From Glandiceps talaboti (Eukaryota > Hemichordata > Enteropneusta > Spengelidae): 17,500 nucleotides of DNA. Shown here one piece after another: positions 9,314 through 16,740 of the stretch; positions within the stretch are counted from its first letter, which is position 1; every line of letters starts with the position of its first letter. Position numbers and translations under genes: made by a program. Location of the stretch: NCBI RefSeq assembly GCF_964340395.1, contig NC_135567.1, positions 19,397,806 through 19,415,305 of the forward strand, given 5' to 3'. The notes below the pieces were generated by a model. That model did not search any database and was not told the origin of the DNA. It worked only from the letters and a program-made list of their open reading frames with translations.

Positions 9314-9580
9314 AATTTGCCAAGAAACAAACGTATATTCCAACATTGCGATCTTAATCTTGTCAAAGATGAGTTTCATTTCTGTCTTGTTTGTCCTGTA
9401 TTTAAAGATATTAGATGTAAATTTATTGCTCCATATTATTATCTTTATCCTTCACCTTTAAAGTTTTCAAATTTAATGTCATCTACATCTGACAACACAA
9501 TCCAGAATCTAGCCAAATTTGTTGCATATAGTTATAAATTAAGGAACAAAATCACCAAAAATTCAGCTTTAGCTCTGTAA
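9314..9580 (+). pseudogene. LINE ORF2 C-terminal remnant (zinc-knuckle-like tail)
   Basis: The frame is open from an in-frame stop at 9287-9289 to the stop at 9578-9580. The peptide contains QHCDLNLVKDEFHFCLVCPVF. This matches the segment after the reverse transcriptase domain in many animal LINEs, where the usual pattern is R-x-C-x2-C, then D/E-E-F/Y-H-F, then a C-P pair (C-x2-C-x9-H-x4-C). Here the first cysteine of that CCHC-like set is a Phe (RIFQHC), so the knuckle is probably damaged or diverged. A second family hallmark follows: a KFSNLMSS stretch, then a helix with NLAKFVAYSYKLRN before the stop. All catalytic RT and endonuclease domains are missing. It is a dead 5'-truncated copy and not a host gene. 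Confidence 0.65.
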
Positions 9581-9672
9581 TGTTTATGTTATGTTTTCTA
9601 TCACCTGAAACAGTTAGTTGAGCCTCTGTGATATTTATTTCACTTATAACGCTATTTTCCAGTTGTTTTCTG

Positions 9673-9728
9673 TATATATATATTTATTTATTTATTATTT
9701 TTTTATATTTTATATATATATATATATT
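9673..9728. repeat. TA/ATTT-rich low-complexity run in LINE 3' UTR
   Basis: Alternating tatata and tattta blocks with an internal T run. It directly precedes the TTG microsatellite inside the LINE 3' UTR. Confidence 0.8.
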
Positions 9729-9729
9729 T

Positions 9730-9781
<52 letters not shown>

Positions 9782-9782
9782 G
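9730..9782. repeat. (TTG)n trinucleotide microsatellite
   Basis: An uninterrupted TTG/TGT run of about 17 units. It reads as poly-Val or poly-Leu in two plus-strand frames, which explains the spurious ORFs there. It lies in the 3' UTR of the LINE, and its lack of interruptions suggests recent expansion. Confidence 0.95.
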
Positions 9783-9852
9783 CAAAGGGGCTGGTGGCCT
9801 AATGTACTGAATAAACGTATTACTATCACTATCAGTATCACTATCGCTATCG

Positions 9853-10174
9853 ATTCTCTGTGGATCTATATTTACATATCTTTTATAAAACCATCACCAT
9901 AGAGGAACTAAATCACAGTTTTTTCTTGACATATCAAACCAATCTAATACAATAATCAATAAAACAGCTTACATACATTGTATATGTAATGACTGTCTGG
10001 TATTGATTGTAACTAGAGTATTAGCTTTATGTGTACAAAGTTAGTTGGACTTTGTGTTCAATTTAATCACAAATCTCTGATTCATTGTGGTATGATTGTT
10101 TTTATTTCTGGTTTGTATATGTACCAGTGATGTCAATAAATGGATGTATTAAACTCAAATCTGACTAAAATCCA
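9853..10174. other. Non-coding stretch between LINE and MITE
   Basis: AT-rich, with no exon, repeat or motif supported. Confidence 0.4.
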
Positions 10175-10405
10175 CCCTTACAGAAATGGTCTATAGTATT
10201 CCTAAAAGATTATTCCTATAAGATCTTATAGTATTTTGGCCCCTTTCTTAAAGGAATACTTTACAATTCCTATAGGAATTAGGATAGTCCTAAAGGAATC
10301 TTTTATGACAGTCCTATATGAATGATCAGTCCTATAGGAATCCTATAAGAATATTATAGGTCTTATAGGAATCTATAAGAATACTATAGACCATTTCAGT
10401 AAGGG
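10175..10405. mobile_element. Foldback MITE of about 231 bp built from CCTATAGGAAT motifs
   Basis: The left end reads cccttacagaaatggt and then ctatagtattc. The right end is its reverse complement over 27 bp, with a single mismatch (A/T at position 8). Beyond these inverted ends the whole interior is made of short palindromic words (cctataggaat, tcttatag, ctataagaat), so either strand could fold over most of its length. It has no coding capacity. This is a non-autonomous, hairpin-type DNA element. No clear target-site duplication is visible (left flank tcca, right flank cgat), so the superfamily is unassigned. Confidence 0.8.
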
Positions 10406-10831
10406 CGATGTATTGTACACTTTACGATTTCTTTTTGGCTGTTACATTTACTGGCGTTTGTTCTTGTAGTGAATGCTCGTTGCAGACATCTGACACAACA
10501 CTATAGACACACAACTCATGAAATAACACTGGTGTGTTTGCTTGCTCATAGCAACAAAATTCATGAAAAACATACAATGTAATTAGTGTTGATAAGTTAT
10601 CAAAGTGTGAATATAATGGTGTCCTGGATCTCATACCCTGTTTGCTGATCAAAACACTACATGTTATAATAATCAAAGGTGAATATTACTGTTACGTTTA
10701 TTAATTGAAAGTTTATTTCACAACATGACTCACTTCCATAAATGTAAACAGACAGATAAAATGAATAGTTTTGGTTTGTCTAACCAAAGTACAACTGGTG
10801 AAAAAAACACTTGTGCATTGCTTGAATGAAG
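10406..10831. other. Non-coding stretch between MITE and SINE
   Basis: An 84-codon minus frame (10422-10676) is present. It contains two similar FHE-F/L-C segments that arise from a short internal repeat (aaattcatgaa and acaactcatgaa contexts). There is no known domain or splice site, so it is judged non-coding. Confidence 0.4.
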
Positions 10832-11112
10832 TTAGTAATAATAATCTTTATTTATACTGTAAAGTTTTTTATGTATACAGACACTTGTCTCCCAAGAAGT
10901 CCAGTGATTGCCATCCCTCATGGGTTCAATGTTAATGCAGGAGGAAACCGGAGTACCCGGGGAAAACCTGTTTTGTTTCGCAAAGTCAAAATGAATGACA
11001 CTCTTCTTACTTACAGCGTGGTAGATTTAATCGAAACCCTGAATGGGTTCGAACTAAACCCCGACTGCAGTGGTAAGAGGCAAATGGTTTAACCACTCGG
11101 CCACCAACAACC
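10832..11112 (-). mobile_element. tRNA-derived SINE, about 280 bp
   Basis: Read on the minus strand, the 5' head begins near 11112 with tggtggccgagtggttaaac. This contains a box A (11093-11103) like that of Leu/Ser tRNAs. A box B, agttcgaaccc, follows at 11055-11045. Both are RNA polymerase III promoter elements. The body contains ccccgggtactccggttt and cctcctgc, words I associate with conserved central domains of several marine-invertebrate SINEs, though the domain name is uncertain. The 3' end is agtataaataaag followed by a short TTA-type tail (10832-10845), suggesting LINE-assisted retroposition. No target-site duplication is evident. An 88-codon plus-strand frame across it is not a gene. 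Its head is too degenerate to be a working tRNA. Confidence 0.75.
11045..11103 (-). promoter_or_regulatory. Internal Pol III promoter (A and B boxes) of the SINE
   Basis: Box A is tggccgagtgg (minus strand 11103-11093). Box B is agttcgaaccc (11055-11045), close to the GGTTCGANNCC consensus. Their spacing of just under 40 bp fits a tRNA-type promoter. Confidence 0.6.
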
Positions 11113-11506
11113 AGTTGATAGTGTGGTATGAATGTCATATCTTACAAGCTACAGTAAAAGTTATACGCAGTCATTATAACATGTAGCATTCTAATCAGTA
11201 AACAGAGTAGTCTTACTGTAGAAGTATTTAGATCGTCAAAACTAGTGACAGCTAGAAATGCACCTAGACTACACTCCCTGAATAATTAGAAATTACCTAA
11301 TCAATAGTTTAAATTCAAGTTGATTTCACCTGACATTATTACACAAAATATTGTCTTTTTTGTTTTTTTTAATTGTCTAGGTTTATCACAACAGACTATT
11401 GTTCATTATTCAGCTAATTATCCTCGTTAAGAGTACCTTAATTTGCATGTTATGACACTCTAATTACACCATGGTTCTATCTTTGTTATTTGAGTACACA
11501 GTGTAA
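11113..11506. other. Non-coding stretch upstream of the 185-bp array
   Basis: No gene seen. It holds an octamer ATTTGCAT at 11441-11448 and a T run at 11361-11371. Confidence 0.4.
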
Positions 11507-12430
11507 CAACCCCACAGGTCCAAGTTTTGTCGTTTAAAGCACACACATACTCTTGTGGTTACAATTTACAGAATGTTGACTATAAACTACCAGGGTTTCA
11601 CCCCTATTTTGTGTACAATGGATCAATCTCATTATGAGAAATTGTAGGATTATACCACTATTTCTAGATTATTGGAGTGTAATGTTTTCAATCAATTCAC
11701 AACAACCCCATGGTCCAAGTTTTGTTGTTTACGTATACATTTGTTACAATTTACAGAATGTTGACTATGAACTAATTCAGGGTTTCACCCCTATTTTGTG
11801 TAGAATGGATCAATCTCATTAAGAGAATCTGTAGGATTATACCACTATTTCTAGATTATAAGGGTGTAAAGTTTTCAATCAATTCAAAAAATTTAATTCT
11901 TTCTAAATTCATCCATAACATGGTGATCTGAGTTTTTCGTTTGTCATCAACATTTACTTAGGTGTTACCCCCTATTGGTGACTAGTGGAGCAGTCTGACC
12001 ACAGAAAATATTTATGACAGTACCATTTTGTAGAGATTGTAGGGGTATATATATTTTTTTAAACCATGCACACCTTATCTGTGTATGGTCTATGTAGACG
12101 TGGAGACATCTGAAAGTCAAGTTTTAGTGTCAATATTTACTCACAGGTATTCCCCTTTTTGTCAAGAGTGGACTAATCTGATTATAGGCAATAACAGGAC
12201 TAATCCATCATACTCTCAATTGTGGGGGTGTGAGGATTTTAACACTATTCATTGACTAAACAAAAATACTGCTAGTAAGCTAGTATTACAATCATAAAAG
12301 TTAAAAAGTTGAGTTGACTTACATTTCATCGACAAACACCCCTACTTTGATAAAAGTGGACTGACCTGATCACTGAAAATAATGGGATCAAGCCATAGTA
12401 TATTAATAGCCGAGGTGTGAGGGTTTTAAA
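11507..12430. repeat. Diverged tandem array, unit about 185 bp, five copies, with paired C and G blocks
   Basis: Copies 1 and 2 are closely similar (caacccca, ggtccaagttttgt, acaatttacagaatgttgac, gggtttcacccctattttgt, taggattataccactatttc). Copies 3 to 5 are much more diverged. Each copy has a C block (cacccct or variant at 11599, 11786, 11966, about 12149 and 12337) and a complementary G block (ggagtg, agggtgt, aggggta, gggggtg, gaggtgt) about 80 bp downstream. The C-block period is 187, 180, 183 and 188. Identity falls from left to right while this framework persists. Confidence 0.85.
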
Positions 12431-13146
12431 TAAAGTCCTTTTATAGAATTATGGTCTATCTACAACCAGTATTGTACCAACATCATAAATATCGGTATTT
12501 CTAGTGATTAGCAGTTTACGAGAGTTTAAAGTTTCACCGACTCAATATACCACAGTTACAACATACAATGAATGCCCAAGAACAATAAAACCTTTGCAGA
12601 ACTAAGAATTAATGTTTCTGAGATTACGAAAAGGAGTTTCTGCTGTTGTGTATTTACCTTGTATCCGATACGCAGGTGAAAATTCATGTCTTGGGGTGTT
12701 CCGTTTTTGATGAACACTTGTTAGACACAGTGTAGCAAGTGTCTGCCCCTTGGTGACTTTGTAACTACAACTGCTGAACTCAATTGGCAGTGTGCCAAGT
12801 GATGCATAAATCACTAATGGTCACCTAGGGGGCTTCTACTTGTCTCCCGATGACATCATGTCGTAACAAGTAGTCTTTTTTGTGCCAATTTGACAAGCTA
12901 CACCCCTCCTACGTCATGTGTCTACCCCTACCAACACACTGAAATCTTCTAGAAAGCATGGAGGTCTGAACGACAAGCTACATCAAACTATCAGGTAACC
13001 CAATTTTTTTTCTAACCTAAATATTTTGGTATAAATCTGAACAAGTTGGTTTATTTTGACATTTTATTGACGGTACATGTCAATTTTATCAAAATTAGGG
13101 ATTAACTCTACTGGTTTACAACAATTTTGAAGTAGTGATAGGTCAC
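12431..13146. other. Less AT-rich segment with a hairpin and a doubtful exon
   Basis: The part from about 12650 to 12960 is visibly less AT-rich than its surroundings. It includes an open minus-strand frame with a splice-donor-like end (see findings), CRE-like words tgacatca and tacgtca, and an 11-bp direct repeat gacaagctaca at 12892 and 12972. No gene is firmly supported. Confidence 0.4.
12836..12873. other. Hairpin: 8-bp stem with a palindromic loop
   Basis: CTACTTGT (12836-12843) is perfectly complementary to ACAAGTAG (12866-12873). The 22-nt loop itself contains the palindrome GACATcATGTC (12852-12862). The function is unknown. Confidence 0.6.
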
Positions 13147-13640
13147 CAATAGAAATACCGATAGTCTGCAATTTGTAACAATTCTAGATTACTGTATATT
13201 GATCTGTTTGTTTTGAACCATAAGCAGTTCAAATCTTGTAAATTTTAGTGATCAAACTTTTCATTTTTTGACAATTTTTTGACAATTTTGAAACCATAAG
13301 CAGTACAAATTCTTGTAAATTTTAGTGATCAAAATTTACATTTTTTTGAAATTTTGGTAAATTTTATGTTTAAATAGAAATAGTTTGCAACGTATCAGAC
13401 TCAACTTGTATTGCTCTGTTTTAATTTTCTTTAACATTGGCAGTAGTGATCAAACATTTTCATATTTTGACAACTTTTGTAAGTTTCGTGTACATTTTAC
13501 ACTTCAATAGAAATGGACTGCAATTTGTAACACGTAAAGTTACTGTTTATTGATCTGGTTGTGATTAATGGGAACAGTAAAAATTCCTGTAAATTTTACA
13601 TATATTTTTTTCATTTTTTGGACATTTTTTTTTTGTAAAT
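13147..13640. repeat. Diverged tandem repeat with a nested 76-bp duplication
   Basis: Landmark a-atagaaat...tgcaa recurs at 13147, 13372 and 13505. The first and third copies share tgcaatttgtaaca and tattgatctg. Nested inside, accataagcag...ttgtaaattttagtgatcaa occurs twice, at 13217 and 13293 (period 76). Unit length varies because of the nested copy. Confidence 0.75.
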
Positions 13641-13879
13641 TTAAAACAGAACATACCAAAATTTGAATTCTTACTGTGCTGATATTTTTAATAATTATAG
13701 CTCTTTTCACCACACAATCCCCTTTTTGATAATCTTGATGTACTTCCTTCGTTGACACGTCAAATTTACAGAAACTCAGAAAATTATCAATTTTGATGAA
13801 TATTGAATTCACTGTTTTCTTCAAATATATTTATAGGTTGAAACCGCTTCAAAATCAAGTTATTTATAACAAAATCTTG

Positions 13880-14835
13880 CATAAACTTTTAGCGTAACCG
13901 AAGTTTTGTACGACATGTTGTTAAGTTGTTAGCTATCACTGTTCATGTTCGCTAACAATCGTAACACCGCATTCATGTTTGCTAACAATCGTAACACCAC
14001 ATTCATTTCAGTCAAGTGACCATGAAATGTACTATGTAAATTGTAATTACGTACAATTCTGCCGACTGAGAGACCATCTCGGCACTAGTCAAAATTTTGG
14101 CACAGATCTAACATTGACAAAAGTTAGCATAACCAAAGTTATGTACGACTTATCATTAAGTTCTTAGCTATCGCTGTTTGATAACAATTGTAATATAGCA
14201 TTCATTTCTGTCAAGTGACCATAATATATATGATGCAAGTTACAATGATGCCCAATTCTGTCGACTAAGACCAAACTCAGTGTAAAAAGAGTAATGGTCA
14301 AAATTTTGGCACTGAAATACCAACATCAACAAACATTAGTGTAGCTAAAGTTTTGTACGACGCGTCATTAAGTTCTTAGCTATCGCTGTTCAATAACAAT
14401 TGTAACACAGCATTCATTTCTGTCAAGTGACCATAATATATATGATGCAAGTTACAATGATGCCCAATTCTGTCGACTAAGACCAAACTCAGTGTAAAAA
14501 GAGTAATGGTCAAAATTTTGGCACTGAAATACCAACATCAACAAACATTAGTGTAGCTAAAGTTTTGTACGACGCGTCATTAAGTTGTTAACTATCGTCG
14601 TTTGCTAACAATAGTAACACTGCATTCATTTTAGTTAAGTGCCCATAAAATGTACTACGCAATGATGCACAATTCTGTTAAGTGAGAGACCAACTAAGTT
14701 TAAAAAGACCACTGGTCAAAATTTTTGCCACAGAAATGGCAACATCGACAAACGTTAGCTTGACTGAAGTTTTGTACGATTCATCGTTAAGTCGTTAGCT
14801 ATCACGTCTCGATAACAATAGTAACACAGCACTCA
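13880..14835. repeat. About 212-bp tandem array, five copies, two nearly identical
   Basis: The word gtt(t/a)tgtacga marks copies at 13903, 14138, 14350, 14562 and 14769 (periods 235, 212, 212, 207). The longer first period is partly due to an extra 30-bp internal duplication at 13946-14005. By eye, 14199-14374 and 14411-14586 are identical over about 176 bp, while the outer copies are clearly diverged. The 62-codon frame at 13979-14167 lies inside the satellite. Confidence 0.92.
13946..14005. repeat. Nested 30-bp direct repeat
   Basis: tgttcgctaacaatcgtaac and the next ten bases are followed at once by a copy with two or three changes. It lies inside the first unit of the 212-bp array. Confidence 0.9.
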
Positions 14836-15120
14836 TTTTACTCAAATGAGATACCAAAAGAGCAATTTTCTTTGTCTGTGAAAATCAAGCATCCATTAAA
14901 TGGAGTTGTGACGATAATAATACCAATGTGTAATCAAGTAGAAAGACACTTTTTGTAAAGACTTTTTATCAAGGATTTCTTTTAAGCGAAAAAATAGAAC
15001 CTGTAGAGACAACAGGTGGGTGGGTGTGTTTGGTAACTCACTGATGATTATGCTATACTCTCTCAGACATGTCACTGTATTTGTTCACTGTATTTGTAAC
15101 TCAAGGATTGCACAAACAGA

Positions 15121-15717
15121 GTGGGGGAAATCTGGTAGAATTGACAGTTTTCAATACATTCAGTGATTTTACTAAGATTTTAGAACCCTGGTAACAGAGA
15201 GGGTGAAATCTGGTAAAATTTACAGTTTCCTATACATTCAGTGTTTTTACTAAGGTTTTAGAACCCTGGTAACAGAGAGGGTGAAATCTGGTAAAATTGA
15301 CAGTTTCCTATACATTCAGTGTTTTTACTAAGATTTTAGAACCCTGGTAACAGAGTGGGGAAATCTGGTAAAATTGACAGTTTCCTATATATTCAGTGTT
15401 TTTACTAAGATTTTAGAACCCTGGTAACAGAGTGGGGAAATCTGGTAAAATTGACAGTTTCCTATACATTCAGTGTTTTTACTAAGGTTTTAGAACCCTG
15501 GTAACAGAGAGGGTGAACTGTGGTAACATTGATAGTTTTCTATACATTCAGTGTTTTTACTAAGGTTTTAGAACCATGGTAACAGAGAGGGTGAAATCTG
15601 GTAAAAGTTACAGTTTCCTATACATTCAGTGTTTTTACTAAAGGTTTTAGAACCCTGGTAACAGAGATGGTGAAATCTGGTAAAATTTACAGTTTTCTAT
15701 ACATTCAGTGTTTTCAC
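15121..15717 (-). repeat. Inverted copy of the 78-bp satellite, about 7.5 units
   Basis: The reverse complement of the array at 6961-7970. gaaccctggtaacag occurs at 15183, 15261, 15339, 15416, 15493, 15571 (as gaaccatgg) and 15650, with periods of 77-79. Between them lie aaatctggtaaaatt, acagtttcctatacattcag and tgtttttactaag. Higher-order 66/90 spacing is absent here, so it did not come from a recent copy of the other array's 3' part. Confidence 0.97.
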
Positions 15718-15950
15718 ATTTTGTTAAGCTTAATAACTAATACTTGAGGAAGTACTTGAGCACAACTTTTCTTTATTTTTTCACAAAAAATAGTTGCGGA
15801 ATATTACATCGAGGGTAGTTAGTTATTATTTGATTTTGGTTCAATTCTGATCTCTTATTTTTGTTCAGTCTGTGTCAATGATCCCATGATGTAATTTATT
15901 TACTCTAACAAATTACATCATCATAATTTGTGCATTCGATATTCTTGCTC
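15718..15950. other. Non-coding stretch flanking the hairpin
   Basis: No gene seen. It contains the perfect hairpin at 15886-15921. Confidence 0.4.
15886..15921. other. Perfect 12-bp inverted repeat with a 12-nt loop
   Basis: ATGATGTAATTT (15886-15897) and AAATTACATCAT (15910-15921) are exact reverse complements around the loop atttactctaac. No T run follows, so a simple terminator is unlikely. It may be a MITE remnant or a protein-binding palindrome. Confidence 0.8.
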
Positions 15951-15994
15951 ATTATTGATTGGGTCAAAGGTCATTATTGATTGGGTCAAAGGTC
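15951..15994. repeat. 22-bp direct repeat, two perfect copies
   Basis: attattgattgggtcaaagg plus tc occurs at 15951-15972 and again immediately at 15973-15994, with no differences. Confidence 0.97.
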
Positions 15995-15995
15995 A
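15961..15995 (+). promoter_or_regulatory. Twin DR1 nuclear-receptor-type elements
   Basis: GGGTCAAAGGTCA occurs at 15961-15973 and 15983-15995. Each is two RGGTCA-type half sites separated by one base (DR1), the preferred site of HNF4, COUP-TF and RXR heterodimers. A further half site on the other strand (tgacct) lies at 16025-16030. Activity is inferred only. Confidence 0.45.
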
Positions 15996-16132
15996 CAATA
16001 TCACGACTTGACAAATGCATGCTTTGACCTCATGATACAATATCAAAACTGATTTTTTTTTTCAAACAGAAGCTGCAGACACTTCAGCAAGCAACATGAT
16101 CAAAAAAAAAATATTTAGAAAATGTGGTGGAA

Positions 16133-16338
16133 TGTATCCCTTTAATGGCGTCAGAATTTCTGTCGAACCGACTCACGACATGTTGATCAGCTATGGAGTG
16201 GATTTGACTGATTTTATTGTTATTTAAAGGAATCAACATTCACTTCTAAGGATAAAATGACAAAACAAATTTTTTTAAATTTTTGGACTGTATCCCTTTA
16301 ATGGAGTCAGAATTTCTGTAGGACCGACTCACAACATG
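16133..16338. repeat. Two copies of a 50-bp motif, 156 bp apart
   Basis: tgtatccctttaatgg, gtcagaatttctgt, accgactcac and acatg occur at 16133-16182 and 16289-16338 with only a few changes. The DNA between is loosely similar upstream of each (A/T runs), so this is probably an older tandem duplication of about 156 bp. Confidence 0.85.
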
Positions 16339-16518
16339 ACTAATGAGGTATCAGGTGACTTTTGAGTTGTTTACCATTGTTAGGTAGGACACTATACATC
16401 TTGTCTTAATGTGTTTATGCCTGCAGGCAGGTCACAAGACATTCAAAATGGATGCTACATATATTGTTGACTACCGACCGATTATCGTAAACATCACAGG
16501 TCACATTTTTGAAATGTT

Positions 16519-16740
16519 TTGCAAGTTTTTAACAAAAGCTAACTTTATTTTAGAGAATTTTAATAGTCTCCATTCTTAAGAATCAATTTCTATTTAAAAA
16601 ATTTTATAATTTTTTTTATTGACATCAAAGATTGCATTTTTTTTTTAATTTTGCAAGTTTTTAACAAAAGCTAACTTTAGTTTAGAGGATGTTAATAGTA
16701 TTCTTTCTGAAGAGTCAAAATTTGTCAATCTTTTAATTTA
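16519..16740. repeat. Tandem duplication, unit about 132 bp
   Basis: ttgcaagtttttaacaaaag followed by ctaacttta and ttagag occurs at 16519 and 16651. Similarity fades after about 60 bp. Confidence 0.85.

Larger units (their letters stand above)
9310..9852 (+). mobile_element. 5'-truncated non-LTR retrotransposon (LINE), 3' end only
   Basis: The element consists of the last ~90 codons of a reverse-transcriptase ORF (to the stop at 9578-9580), a 3' UTR, an AATAAA at 9810-9815, and a short terminal repeat of the type ACTATC (about 9819-9852). This is how 5'-truncated LINE insertions end. Both flanks carry attctct (9303-9309 and 9853-9859), a plausible short target-site duplication, though seven bases could be chance. 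The 3' UTR holds a TA-rich run and a long TTG microsatellite. The clade cannot be assigned without a library search. The insertion probably sits in intron or intergenic DNA, in antisense orientation to the coiled-coil exon. Confidence 0.7.

Noticed and set aside
9618-9902. Plus-strand frames coding long poly-Val or poly-Leu
   Set aside because: They are translations of the TTG and TA microsatellites in the LINE 3' UTR, not genes.
10826-11092. 88-codon plus frame
   Set aside because: It lies across a minus-strand SINE and reads its antisense.
11045-11112. Minus-strand tRNA-Leu/Ser gene
   Set aside because: Only the A and B boxes are preserved. It continues into a SINE body and has no complete cloverleaf.
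13540-13824. 94-codon minus frame
   Set aside because: Lys/Ile/Asn-rich translation of AT-rich repeat DNA, with no domain or splice context.
16051-16110. Strong plus-strand acceptor (T run, then caaacag) before AAGCTGCAGACACTTCAGC
   Set aside because: The frame gives KLQTLQQAT and stops within ten codons. There is no donor or polyadenylation signal nearby, so it is probably a chance site.
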